Shown piece by piece: positions 34,369 to 44,818 of a stretch of DNA of 64,000 nucleotides. The position numbers and the translations under genes are program-made. The notes below the pieces were generated by a model. It was given only the letters and a program-made list of their open reading frames with translations, searched no databases and had not been told where the DNA came from. The DNA comes from Brachionus rotundiformis (taxonomy: Eukaryota > Rotifera > Eurotatoria > Ploima > Brachionidae). The stretch is taken from NCBI GenBank assembly GCA_016802295.1, contig JAESIW010000129.1, positions 884,677 through 948,676 of the forward strand, read 5' to 3'. How positions within the stretch are numbered: position 1 is the stretch's first letter; the number at the start of each line of letters is the position of its first letter.

Positions 34369-35457
34369 ATGAATACAGACTGGCTGAATTACCACATATT
34401 GCCACTGACATGCTTTGTAGGCCTAATATTCGAGTTTTTCTCGCTAAGCACATTCTACAGAATAAACAAAAGCAAGCACAGCCCCAACTACAGCATCTAC
34501 TACTACCTATTTATATACTCAGTATCAGACACCATCATTTTGACAGTATTTATCTTTTATGGCATTCTAAACTGTGGAGAATATTGTTTGATCGATTTTT
34601 GGATTGGCAAACGCCTTATTCAGCAATATGAAAAAATTTTCAAAATTTACCTTTGTAACTCGTTGTACACCTTCAATGTGCTCATTGAGTCCAAGATAGC
34701 CCTAACTCGGTACAGAAAAATGTCTCAATTCAGAAATTTAAGCTATAGATATCATGTTAAAACAATTAAAAACTCGGGCATTAATTTTTTATGTTCTAGA
34801 AAATTTTTTACTTTAATTTTAGTAATATTAAGTTTTTCTATCAATATTCCTTATCTGTATTTGTATAAATTAGAAAAAAGTTATCCCGTTGAAACAGATA
34901 ATAACAGTACCAGTGAGTTGCTTGAATCGCTGATAGTTCAACCAGACATGCCAAAAATAAACAATAGTTCGTACCTCAAGCCCGCTGCTTATTTATATTT
35001 TGTAAAGGATTTTATTCTGTTGACATTGGTGTGCATCTTGAACATAATGGTAACAATGTCTTTTAGGAAAAATTTCGGAGAAATTCAGACCGGATTTATC
35101 AAACTTGGCCAAAAGAGTCGTCTTACAGTTCACCAAATAAACCAAGATGGCAACAAACTAAAAACAAGAATAAATCAAATAACTACCAAGGAGAAAAAAA
35201 TATCCACCATGATCATGATATTGTGCATATCATTTTTTATCGGACATTGGCCAGAAACTTTCTACAAGCTAAAAAAAAAACTCTCTTACACAAACAGTAA
35301 TAGGATGAATCTTAATTTTTATCTATTTATGTCCAATATAATATCTTGTTCTACTTCTTATTTCAATTTTTTTATATATTTATATTTTAGTCCAACATTT
35401 AGGAGACAATTTAAAAAAAATGTAAAAAAAATTGTAAATTCAAAAATATCAGTGTAG
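34369..35457 (+). CDS. Rhodopsin-like 7TM receptor (FMRFamide/peptide-receptor-like), single coding exon
   Basis: 362 residues. Seven hydrophobic segments lie near residues 10-30, 43-67, 92-110, 145-165, 208-233, 278-296 and 315-341. The intracellular end of TM3 reads ESKIALTRYRK in place of E/DRY. TM6 reads ISTMIMILCISFFIGHWPE. TM7 reads TSYFNFFIYLYFSPTFRRQF, a divergent NPxxY followed by the helix-8 motif common in invertebrate peptide receptors. Sequons (NNS, NSS) lie in the second extracellular loop. A TTTTTTAG acceptor-like sequence sits 6 bases before the ATG, so a 5'UTR intron is likely. The ligand cannot be inferred. AATAAA occurs after the stop (about 35540). Confidence 0.8.
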   Translation: MNTDWLNYHILPLTCFVGLIFEFFSLSTFYRINKSKHSPNYSIYYYLFIYSVSDTIILTVFIFYGILNCGEYCLIDFWIGKRLIQQYEKIFKIYLCNSLYTFNVLIESKIALTRYRKMSQFRNLSYRYHVKTIKNSGINFLCSRKFFTLILVILSFSINIPYLYLYKLEKSYPVETDNNSTSELLESLIVQPDMPKINNSSYLKPAAYLYFVKDFILLTLVCILNIMVTMSFRKNFGEIQTGFIKLGQKSRLTVHQINQDGNKLKTRINQITTKEKKISTMIMILCISFFIGHWPETFYKLKKKLSYTNSNRMNLNFYLFMSNIISCSTSYFNFFIYLYFSPTFRRQFKKNVKKIVNSKISV

Positions 35458-36089
35458 ATTTTTGTGTATAATTATAAAATTGAATTAAATATCATTCCTT
35501 TATAATTATTTAACTTATAAAATTGTACATTATATCAACAAATAAATTTAAATAAAAATCATTTGATTTATTATATTCTTTATTTATTTGATTTAAATTT
35601 TTTATAGTAAAAAAAAGCGCTTATGCTACGTCAGTATCTAAAAAAGACCTAAAAGCATGAGCAAAATATTGGTAATACCAGAATTAAAAAGAAGAGAATG
35701 TCTGCCAATAAGAAAATATTGAATGACAAGTAGCTTTAATACATCATAATCAGCGACATCTCGTCACATCACATTAAGTAGATTATCCGACTCAGTCTCA
35801 TCAGCTTCATCTTTTGAATATCTGTTGTGTTTAAGTTTGTTTTTACTCATTTGATTTTTTTAGCTGGTGGAAATGTTACAAAGCCTGTCCTTGATAAACC
35901 TGCGGTTTTGAAAATAAATAAGAATGCCTCTAATGTCCAAAAAGCGTCACAAAACAAAACTTAAAGTTAAATCTTAAAAATTCTTGAATAAAATTTTAAA
36001 AGAGCCGTCAAGTTTTCTTTTTTTTTCCTATAATTTCTTGATATTATTATCTGGTATTATTTTTGTAATCCTATAAAATCCTAATTGCC
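35458..36089. other. Intergenic; unassigned coding-like scraps
   Basis: A plus-strand stretch after TTTTTTTAG (about 35871-35964) reads GGNVTKPVLDKPAVLKINKN and ends in a stop. An overlapping minus-strand stretch from about 35852 reads MSKNKLKHNRYSKDEADETE. Neither is recognised. They may belong to LINE-associated sequence. Confidence 0.25.
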
Positions 36090-36180
36090 CAAAAGAGTAT
36101 TTAGGAAATTCTTTTAGGATCCTATACCGTCCTGGATTAAGATCTGATATAGACCAAGTAAAGAAAATTCGTAAGAAAAC
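36090..36180. repeat. Dispersed repeat, copy 1
   Basis: Shares TCTTTTAGGATCCTATACCG and following sequence (GATTAAG..., AAGAAAATT) with the copy at about 63685-63775. It lies at the edge of a LINE remnant in both places, so it is probably LINE-associated. Confidence 0.55.
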
Positions 36181-36375
36181 TACCAGATTTTTATTCTTGA
36201 TCCCTGGTAAAAAGACACTGTGTCCTAGCAAATTTTTATTGTTTGTATCTGCATTTAGATTGAAAATTTTCACACATATAAAAGGATTGAAAATAAATTA
36301 GTTGAGTTTTCGAATTCGGGCCTCATATCCCAATAAAGACAATTTAAAAACCTTAATATTGTTTTATTATAAGTA

Positions 36376-36900
36376 GAATTATGAAAGTATAGTGCTTTAT
36401 AAGCAAAAGATAGCACTCTTTCTAGTATTCAATGTTGGAATGCATATAAACCATACTTTTCTAAGTATTTAATATCATTAAAGTTATTTACACAAAATTT
36501 GAACCTAAAAATTTTAAATATTGTCGATTATTGCCTCTTTGGAGAAATAGCATCAAAGAGTCGAGCAATAATCAAAATAAGGCAATATAAACGTCTTAAA
36601 AAAAAAAGTATCTTTACAGTAGTTGATATTTCATTTCCACAAAGATTAATCATTTCAGGAGTGATAGTTTTTTTATTAGAAAAGATAATACAATAGGTTT
36701 TATACCAATTAATATCAAACTTGTTAAAATAACGGCAATCACTAAGATTGTGAATGGTAACCGAAAATTTTTTTAAAACAAGTTCTTGTCAGGGTGACTA
36801 ATCATCATATATTAGGCCGAAAGAAGACAATAGGTCTTCTTTTAAATAAGAATTATTGTCAAAACCAAAGTGAAATAATTTTAAGAGAATAAAATGGGTC
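36376..36900 (-). pseudogene. Jockey-like LINE fragment, copy 1
   Basis: Strongly similar at the nucleotide level to 58187-59030, for example AAATAAGGCAATATAAACGTCTTA in both, split here by small deletions. It covers the reverse-transcriptase C-terminal half in minus orientation but has no open frame of useful length. Confidence 0.7.
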
Positions 36901-37009
36901 TAATGAATCTGTGTTAGCTGAATTATAAAACATTTTAACTTCTTTTACAATGGAAAATGGCTTTTTAAAAATATGAATCAACAAAGATGCTCCTAAAAAT
37001 TCTTATATC

Positions 37010-38242
37010 ATAGTGATAAATAAAGAAAAACGAACGAATGTTGAATGAACGAACTGTTTAATGAAAAGCAGTGTTGGATGCTTCTTGCTCATAAAAAATA
37101 AAAATAAAATGCAATTTTATTCTGTAAAATAATTTACTAATTGAACTTAATTTTGTATATTAAAACTAAAAAAATATAAATAAAATAAAAATCAATAAAT
37201 TTTTTAATCAACCAAAGAGAGCTTATTTCCTTCTAAAATTTTTTACTAAGTTTCTCTAATTTCATTTTGACATTAATTTACTAGATAATCTTCTAAACCA
37301 AGCCAGCACTAGCTCATATATTTCATTACTAATAGCTCTACGTACTTTTTCAACTTCGTGTAGTGTTTTGGTTATCTAGAGAACTTAAACATTTTTTCAG
37401 ATACTCTTCTGCATAAACAAGTTGCACCTAAAATTATCTAAATATCTTTTACTATCATCTTAATTCATGTATGATACAATAGTTGGCTAAACAAAAAAAT
37501 TTTCTTAGATTTTTCTTATTCCAACTTCTTTGAGAAGCTTAAACTCATTTTTGGTTCTTATATTATCATTTGCTAAATTTATGGCTTTCAAATCCTCTTC
37601 AGTTTAATACATTGATATGGTATGACGAACAGATAAATTGGCACAAGAAAATAATGGTCTTATGTAAATACACAATTCTAACTTAATTGCTCGATTTAAG
37701 TGACATGTTCTTATGTATTGATCACTGGCTTTCATTTTGACCTTTTTCGACTATAACGACATGTCACTTTGAAAAAGGTCTAAAAATGTTGATTTTTACA
37801 TATTTTGGTGTCTTGATGTCTAAGCTAGCGACATGTTACTATAGTCGAAAAAAAAGCAAACAAATGATTTTTAAGTAGTGTTGGATTACCTTAATTAACC
37901 ATTAACAAGACGTCACAAATAATATTCAGTCTTAAGTGTTTTTATTAAATTTTTTTTTCAAGTGTATTTTTTTTTAATTTTATTTGAAAAATCATGCCAA
38001 TGAAGGGACTTAGCTCCAAAGTTGACCAACTGTTTAGTTAATAAAGGAGTTAATTAGTTATAAATTTTTTTAATAACTTAATAAAAATATTTTAATAAAT
38101 TAAATTTTTTGATTAATTCATTAAAAATTTTTTAAAAGTAATATTTAAATACTATCACTGGCATTGTCCCAAATGAAGGATTTATTGTCACAAAGTTTTG
38201 ATTTAAAAAGTAAAATCCAATATTTATTTTTAATAAATTTAT
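37010..38242. other. Intergenic with decayed coding-like segment and hairpin
   Basis: Minus strand, about 37620-37260: reading across frames gives LKAINLANDNIRTKNEFKLL, AEEYLKKCLSSLDNQ and EVEKVRRAISNEIYELVLAW. These are protein-like but unidentified. A hairpin repeat lies at 37743-37860. The rest is AT-rich. Confidence 0.35.
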
Positions 38243-39251
38243 TTAAAATGGTTTAAATTTTCTAGCCTGTTTCATTGCTTCGATTCTTTTTTTATCCTCC
38301 TCGAACTTTTTCCTCAATTGTGCTATGTATTCTTTTTTGGATTCCTTTACTTGGAAACTATAAAAATTAATCAATTGCTAAAATAGAAAATTAAGTTTGA
38401 TATTTTGGCCTATTTCATTTGTAAAATACCATTTTCTGTCTTTTTTTTTTCTGCTTAAAGTTTATTTTTTCAATATTTTTCTCAGTGAACGTCTTATTTG
38501 ACTTTCGAGTTTTTGGAGTCACCGTAATCCATCCATCCTCGTCAGGTTCATTTAAGTTCTCCAATTCTTCTTTATCTTTCTTAATTGGTAAAATTTGAAT
38601 TAATTTAAACTAATCTAAAAAATAATTAAGCATACTCTTGCCTGTTCTTCATCATAATTTTTCATATACTCATCAATTTCTTTATTCAATTGTTTGGCGT
38701 CAACAAAATTTTTTTTATAATCCTCAATCCATTCTTAATAAGAATCTTGTGACACCATTGCTGCTAATTAATTAATTATTACTTTTCATCCCAGTGCTGA
38801 TATTTTGATCTTTGTTTAAAATTTTCTCTTGATCTGTGGGCTTTTTGAGGCTTTTTTCTAGAAATTGTTCTTGGGTGAACCCAACATATGCTACCTTAAA
38901 AGAATTTGACTCTTGCTTTTCTTCTAGGTCAAAATGGCTTTTTTTGGCATTTTTATCTAAAAATTCGAGTGGATTAGCTGTTGGCTTTGAGCAAATGACC
39001 ACAAATTCGACTTTTCCAAACATACCAAAGATGTTTTTTAGACTCTTTTCTGTAAAGTATGGTGGTACATTGCTCACAAAAAGAGTGCGCGAGACACCAT
39101 TTAGCTCGGATTTTCCCAATTTATGCTTTTTATAAAACAAATGGTGACAAGCCTGCGTTTCTTCATCATATTTAACTTTTATGGCTACAAATCACTTTAA
39201 TTAATTATCAAATAATAAATAATAGAATGATTTACTTTGATATTCTTCCAT
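38243..39251 (-). CDS. RRP7A: RRP7-like ribosomal RNA processing protein
   Basis: Minus strand, five exons: 39251-39236, 39184-38783, 38733-38636, 38579-38430, 38377-38243 (801 nt, 266 residues; the human protein is about 280). Rrp7 is part of the UTP-C module of the small-subunit processome in the nucleolus. Visible family signatures are IKVKYDEETQACHHLFY near the N-terminus, an RNA-recognition-like domain starting RTLFVSNVPPYFTEKSLKNI, FKVAYVGF, GMKKWIEDY across the exon 2/3 junction, EPDEDGWITVT in exon 4, and the conserved C-terminal helix INFYSFQVKESKKEYIAQL then RKKFEEDKKRIEAMKQARK. All introns are 50-56 nt with GT-AG ends and the joins restore these motifs. Confidence 0.92.
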
Positions 39252-39630
39252 TTTAAGAATTTTAAATTATTTATTTTTTACATGCTTTTCATTTTTGTAG
39301 ATATTTAAATAAAATTTTAAAATTAGAATAATTCTTTTTTTGTTAGAACTAAATTAACAAAAATTTTGATTAAATTTAATGTGGATTCTACCTTTTAGTT
39401 GTCAGGTAAAATAATAAGTTGAATAAAGTGGGCTTAAAAGATAATTAGTGTTACATCAATTTGATTATTTACGAATATTTCAACATTTTTATTAAATAAT
39501 TAGAAAAAAAAAGTAAAAAATTAATTTTAAAAAATCATTCATAAATTAATTACTGTTTGATGATCAAAATTATTAATTTAAAAATTTATATACAAGCTTT
39601 TAACAAATTAATTAACAACTTGACTTAAAT
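39252..39630. other. Intergenic spacer between RRP7 and PPxY protein genes
   Basis: AT-rich spacer between the start of the RRP7 gene and the stop of the next minus-strand gene. No feature is recognised except likely promoter and 3' sequences. Confidence 0.4.
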
Positions 39631-40217
39631 TTAAACATTCAGCACTTTCATTTGAAAATCAATTTCTAATTTTTGGTAACTTGGCGGCTGCTGGTTTTCA
39701 CTTGAACCACAAGCGACAACATTTTCGTAGTGAGGCGGACTTGGACAATTATTTGCTTGAGTACAATTGGAAACTTGAGTGCTTAGCGAGACTGGTTCTA
39801 CAGGTCCAATGGAAACTCCATTTAACTCTTCATTAATTGAACAACAACAACAACAATATCGACAGAAAAATTTTTTAAACAAAAATCGGAATCCTTGAAG
39901 AATTTAATTTGGTAAGATCAAAAATTACTTAAAAAAATACTTTTTTGAAACATAATAATTATCCATGGTACTGAGACAAGTAAACAAATAAATAAAACCC
40001 TAAACATAAATATTTGATGATTAATATCTTAAAGGCGAGAGCATTTTTACCCTGCTGTCGTGAGTCCAATTAGAAGTGGATAGTCTACTTCTTTGGGCTT
40101 ATCTGAATAAGATGGTTTGGTCTGCCATGGTTCGTTGTCGTATGATTTTTTCGTGCAAGAGGCTACATTTGAAACACTGACTATTATTAAGATGGTCGAG
40201 CATATTAGATTAATCAT
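39631..40217 (-). CDS. Small single-pass membrane protein with Cys-rich juxtamembrane and two PPxY motifs
   Basis: Minus strand, exons 40217-40051, 39999-39929, 39893-39631 (501 nt, 166 residues). The introns are 51 and 35 nt. There is a signal peptide at about residues 1-20, a short extracellular stretch, a membrane span at about 47-73 (PLLIGLTTAGVLFICLLVSV), and a cytoplasmic Cys cluster CRYCCCCC (90-97) likely to be palmitoylated. The tail has PPHY (132-135) and PPSY (149-152), ligands for WW domains of the Nedd4/YAP type. The layout resembles Shisa, VOPP1 or WBP1-like adaptors, but no full family signature was recognised, so the function is left open. Confidence 0.7.
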
Positions 40218-41136
40218 TAGTTAATTGATTTAAGATGTTCACAGACATTTAGATTTGACCTAGAAGCATGGTTAAGCTAATCTTTTTAAGCTAATATTCG
40301 TTTAAAATTACTTGAATTAATATTTTATTTTTTCTAAATTTTAAATTAAAAGGTAACATAAAATTAAATAAAGCTTTCTCTTTCTCTCTCTCACCGTTTC
40401 TCTTACCTTTAATTAAATTTATGTTTTAAGAAAAATCACAACTTAAAAATTTTATTTTTTTATCAGACTAATATGATTTCGTGATCTTATGTAACTAATA
40501 ATGTTAATATACGAATAGATTGCGAAATATTTCTTATTAAATAATCTCTGTTTTCATAATGGTACAGTCTTTTATAATCCATTTTTTTAATTTGGCTCCT
40601 GTGGACTTTATTTTTATTATTTTTGTATGTTTAGCCTAGCGGTCATAATCACAGATTCAGATCTTAAGAATTAAAAATTAAAAAATCTTGATTAATTTTT
40701 TTTTTTAAATAAGTAATTTAATTAGATTAATAACTCAATTTTGGTGATAATTAAAATGTCAAGACAGTTATGGCAAAGCAAAGATTTAGAGCAAAGAGAA
40801 TTATGAATTGTTGAAAGATAATTATCTGAATTTAATGTTTCATATTAAGATAAATTTTATTTTATATGAAAGAAATGTTCGCAGCGGTAAGCCTTACTTT
40901 TGTTTTCTTACTTAACTTAATTTAAATTATTAAATTTAAAAATAAATAAAACATGAGAAGTTTATTTAATCCTAAGATCAAGATCAAAAGTTCTATGCCA
41001 ATAAAATGGTAAACAATAAAATTTTGAAATAATATTTTTATACAATGTATTGACATGAACATAAATTTTATAAAGAGTTACTTAATAAAATTATTTTGAT
41101 AATTAAAAGGCTAATTTGATTTCAGAGAAAAAAAAG
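40218..41136. other. Intergenic, no gene seen
   Basis: AT-rich. Contains a CT-rich run (about 40375-40400) and no recognisable exon. Confidence 0.45.
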
Positions 41137-41227
41137 TCCCGCGAAGCGGATTTGAACCACTGACCTAAGGATCGCTTTGTATTCTAAACTCTACAGTCCT
41201 CCGCTCTGCCAACTGAGCTATCGCGGG
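41137..41227 (-). tRNA. tRNA-Tyr(GUA) with 18-nt intron
   Basis: 91 nt on the minus strand, giving a 73-nt mature tRNA. The acceptor stem CCCGCGA pairs with TCGCGGG, with discriminator A. The D-arm is TAGCTCAGTTGGCAGAGC, the anticodon stem-loop is GGACTGTAG, and the intron (AGTTTAGAATACAAAGCG) sits at the canonical position after base 37. T-arm GGTTCAAATCC. A T run follows on the minus strand (Pol III terminator). Head-to-head with the next tRNA. Confidence 0.97.
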
Positions 41228-41328
41228 CTTGTCATAATTTTGATTAAAAATAAACTTCAATTATTCAATTTCCTCAGGCTTTAATATCTAAAATTATGAC
41301 ATTTAATTTTCTACGCTTGAATAGTAAG

Positions 41329-41419
41329 CCCGCGATAGCTCAGTTGGCAGAGCGGAGGACTGTAGAGTTTAGAATACAAAGCGATCCTTAGGTCAGTGGT
41401 TCAAATCCGCTTCGCGGGA
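41329..41419 (+). tRNA. tRNA-Tyr(GUA) with 18-nt intron
   Basis: Identical in sequence to the copy at 41137-41227 but on the plus strand, separated from it by a 101-bp spacer. The T8 run at 41421-41428 serves as Pol III terminator. A and B box sequences are internal as usual. Confidence 0.97.
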
Positions 41420-41939
41420 CTTTTTTTTCTCTGAAATCAAATTTTATCTGGATCTTGAAAATCGATCAGCTTATCTACTTCTTTGAACCTAAAACATTTG
41501 TCTAGTTAAGTCATAAGCTTGACTTGACTTTGCGACTTAAGTAACAATTAAGAACATACAATGACTGACTTAATATTTAGTTAGTCAAGTTTAAATTATA
41601 AGAAAAAGAAACATGTGATTAATTCATTTGGCAAAATAAAAATTGTAAAATGAAGCATCAAAATCAATCAATCAGAAGCAATTTAATAAAAGCATGGCTA
41701 CATTTTAGGTTTTACATATTCAGTTAGATTTATCATGTAACAAGTGTATTTCGGCGCTTTTTCGTTCTTTAATTTCAAACATTATTGCATAACGGTCCTG
41801 ATTTAGAAAAAGCTACATTTATCTTTTTACTTCAATATTTCCTTTCAAATAAGCAATTTATATCTGGCTCGTTGTAAATAGTTCCTAACCCCATGTGAAA
41901 GCAAGTTTTATTTGCTTGATTTTTAGATTTATTTTCTGT
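41420..41939. other. Intergenic, no gene seen
   Basis: AT-rich sequence between the tRNA pair and a transposon scrap. No feature beyond the tRNA terminator. Confidence 0.4.
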
Positions 41940-41959
41940 TCAAACTATAATTTTAGTGA

Positions 41960-42185
41960 AATATTTTGAACTTGGTCTGTCGAAAAGTTCACATTGACTA
42001 TGATAAGTCATTATTTGAATTAGCTTGTGAAGCTGCAGTGCTTAATACTCTGTTTGCAAGGAACAGCTTTGACTTGGTAAATTTAAACCTAGACAAAGTT
42101 TTAAGCGTGAGGCAAGCAGTAAATGAATTATCAACTGGTTGTGGTCAAGGTATGACAAATCTATATGGTTCAAAAGAATTGCATA
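41960..42185 (+). pseudogene. C-terminal fragment of a KRBA2/Ginger-type integrase element
   Basis: Reads NLVCRKVHIDYDKSLFELAC, EAAVLNTLF, SFDLVNLNLDKVLSVRQAVN, ELSTGCGQG. This matches the C-terminal part of the minus-strand element at about 22230-21990 (DYDRSLYELACKAAVLD, KKLSVRQAVKELS, GGQG) residue by residue. The open frame runs on to 42319 into unrelated AT-rich sequence, so that end is not meaningful. Confidence 0.7.
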
Positions 42186-43468
42186 AATTCAGTAATTTAC
42201 TAAAACTTATAACGAAAAATATTTGTTTTTTTTATTTTGAGAATATAAGTTTCAATTCAGTAATTAACTTAAAAAATAAAAAATCATTTATTTATTTCTA
42301 TGTTTTACATTTTAACTGATAGACCAGTAAATTTACTTGTTTTAAAAATTTTAAAGATATCTACTAATTTTTTATTCAATTCAATTTTGTCTGTTAGTTC
42401 AAAAGTTACTACAAAAAATTCAATTTATAACCAATTTTTAAAAAAAATATATAAATTCTTTTTAGATTTTTTTCTTTTTAGACTTTTATTGGATTATTTT
42501 GTCTGCTCTCCCTAAAAATGTTTACATTATAATGATACATAAGAAACAACATAATGTAGAATGAATAATTCCATAAGAATAATTCTTAAAGCATGTTTCT
42601 TAAAGCAACTAAAATAAAATAAATATTAGCTAATATTAAAACTAAACTAAATACTAAATGCTGAAATCTAAGCTGGTGTCATACCAATATTTTCATACTG
42701 TGTTGCCAAGAGTGAAATATTATTCATCATCAATTATAAATTCATTATTGTCATATTCTAAAAGCATTCGACGACATTTTGGCCTAGCAACCCTATCCTG
42801 GTTAAACCTTTAAACCTCGGGTTTTTAAACCTTTTAATGTTTTTATGCTCCGATATTGGTATAGTGGCAATTTAAGCAAGTCTACCACTTCCTTTATTTC
42901 TCTTGACAGCTTTATCTTAAACATCAAACCAATGACAAACAGTACGTTTTTTTTTACCCAAGATCAGTGAATCGCCTTACAACTTCAGCTTTTGGCAAAT
43001 TTTGGTTACTTTTAATAATGAAAAATGAAAAAAATGTAAAAATCTTTTTTGAAATTTTTAATATATAATAACAACTATATTATTTTTAATATTAATTTTT
43101 ATTTATTTTAAAGCTAGGGATCAGCCTGATTTTAAATTGGGAAAGGTCTTGTAGCAAATTAAACTAAACTTTTATGACATTTTTTATTCCCGTTATTAGT
43201 CAGCGAAGCTTAATCATTAAAATAATTTTGAATTAATTTTTCATCATTAATCACATTGTAGAAAATTACCATAGAACTTATATTACAGTTTCTATCGTTT
43301 TTCATTGTTTGTTTAAGATTATGGCAACCAATTAAAATAAATCGAAAATTTCCTATAAAATAAGAATTATCTCTTAATTTTTATCAAAATCTAAACTAAC
43401 TGAGAATCGAACATTCTCTAGAGATTTGGTAGCCAAAGCTTAACCAGACTTAAACTAAACAATAAAAA
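42186..43468. other. Intergenic, includes tubulin promoter
   Basis: No gene seen. A short palindromic GGTTTAAACC-like patch lies near 42820. Close to the tubulin gene a TATAAAATA sequence lies at about 43354 and a GAATCGAACATTC patch at about 43403-43415. Confidence 0.4.
43352..43362 (+). promoter_or_regulatory. Probable TATA box of alpha-tubulin gene
   Basis: CTATAAAATAAG stands about 110 bp before the tubulin ATG in sequence otherwise without such a consensus. Placement fits a start site near 43385. No experimental support. Confidence 0.35.
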
Positions 43469-44818
43469 ATGAGAGAGTGTATTTCAATCCATGTTGGTCA
43501 AGCTGGTGCCCAAATTGGTAATGCCTGTTGGGAATTGTTCTGTTTGGAACACGGTATCCAACCCGATGGCCAAATGCCATCAGACAAGACCATTGATGGT
43601 GGCGATGACTCATTTAACACCTTTTTCTCAGAGACTGGTGCTGGCAAACACGTACCAAGAGCTGTCTTTGTTGATTTGGAACCAACTGTAATCGATGAGA
43701 TCCGAACTGGTACTTATCGGCAATTGTTTCACCCAGAACAATTGATCACTGGTAAAGAAGACGCTGCTAACAACTATGCTCGTGGTCACTACACAATTGG
43801 TAAAGAAATGGTTGATTTGGTATTGGACAGAATCCGTAAATTGGCTGATCAATGTACTGGCTTGCAAGGTTTCTTGATTTTTCACTCATTTGGTGGCGGA
43901 ACTGGATCTGGTTTCACTTCACTGTTGATGGAGAGATTGAGCGTTGACTATGGTAAAAAATCAAAATTGGAATTCGCTGTCTACCCAGCTCCACAAATTT
44001 CAACTGCTGTAGTTGAGCCATACAACTCGATCTTGACCACGCACACTACTTTGGAGCATTCTGATTGTGCTTTTATGGTTGACAACGAGGCCATTTATGA
44101 CATTTGTCGTCGTAATTTGGATATCGAAAGACCAACATACACCAACTTGAACAGATTGATTGGTCAGATTGTTTCTTCGATCACTGCTTCATTGAGATTC
44201 GATGGTGCTTTGAACGTCGATTTGACTGAATTTCAAACTAACTTGGTCCCGTATCCACGTATTCACTTCCCATTGGCCACCTATGCTCCAGTCATTTCAG
44301 CTGAAAAAGCCTACCACGAGCAGCTCAGTGTTGTTGAAATTACCAACGCTGTTTTTGAGCCAGCCAACCAGATGGCTAAATGTGATCCAAGACACGGTAA
44401 ATACATGGCTTGCTGTATGTTGTACAGAGGCGATATTGTACCAAAAGATATTAGTGCTGCCGTTGCCACCATCAAGACCAAGAGAACCATCCAATTTGTT
44501 GACTGGTGTCCAACTGGTTTCAAAGTTGGTATCAACTATCAACCACCAACTGTTGTACCAGGTGGCGACTTGGCTAAAGTCCAACGTGCTGTTTGCATGC
44601 TGAGCAACACTACAGCTATTGGCGAAGCCTGGGCTAGACTTGACCACAAATTTGATTTGATGTATGCCAAAAGAGCTTTCGTTCACTGGTATGTCGGCGA
44701 GGGTATGGAAGAAGGTGAGTTCTCCGAAGCCAGAGAAGATTTGGCTGCTTTGGAAAAAGATTACGAAGAAGTCGGTGTTGATTCACTCGAAGGAGAAGAT
44801 GAGGGCGAAGAATACTAA
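43469..44818 (+). CDS. Alpha-tubulin, intronless
   Basis: 449 residues in one exon, essentially full length. Starts with the autoregulatory MREC peptide. K40 lies in MPSDKT of the acetylation loop. The GTP-binding motif GGGTGSG is intact and the catalytic Glu254 context is DLTEFQTNLVPYPR. It ends in an acidic tail with terminal EEY, the substrate for detyrosination. It polymerises with beta-tubulin into microtubules. Codon choice is visibly more GC- and C-ending-rich than the neighbours, as expected of a highly expressed gene. Lack of introns contrasts with most genes in the window and may reflect retrocopying or intron loss. The paralogue number cannot be determined here. Confidence 0.98.
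   Translation: MRECISIHVGQAGAQIGNACWELFCLEHGIQPDGQMPSDKTIDGGDDSFNTFFSETGAGKHVPRAVFVDLEPTVIDEIRTGTYRQLFHPEQLITGKEDAANNYARGHYTIGKEMVDLVLDRIRKLADQCTGLQGFLIFHSFGGGTGSGFTSLLMERLSVDYGKKSKLEFAVYPAPQISTAVVEPYNSILTTHTTLEHSDCAFMVDNEAIYDICRRNLDIERPTYTNLNRLIGQIVSSITASLRFDGALNVDLTEFQTNLVPYPRIHFPLATYAPVISAEKAYHEQLSVVEITNAVFEPANQMAKCDPRHGKYMACCMLYRGDIVPKDISAAVATIKTKRTIQFVDWCPTGFKVGINYQPPTVVPGGDLAKVQRAVCMLSNTTAIGEAWARLDHKFDLMYAKRAFVHWYVGEGMEEGEFSEAREDLAALEKDYEEVGVDSLEGEDEGEEY

Noticed and set aside
43628..44686. Long minus-strand and alternate-frame open stretches within alpha-tubulin
   Set aside because: They are shadows of a highly conserved, codon-biased gene on the plus strand.
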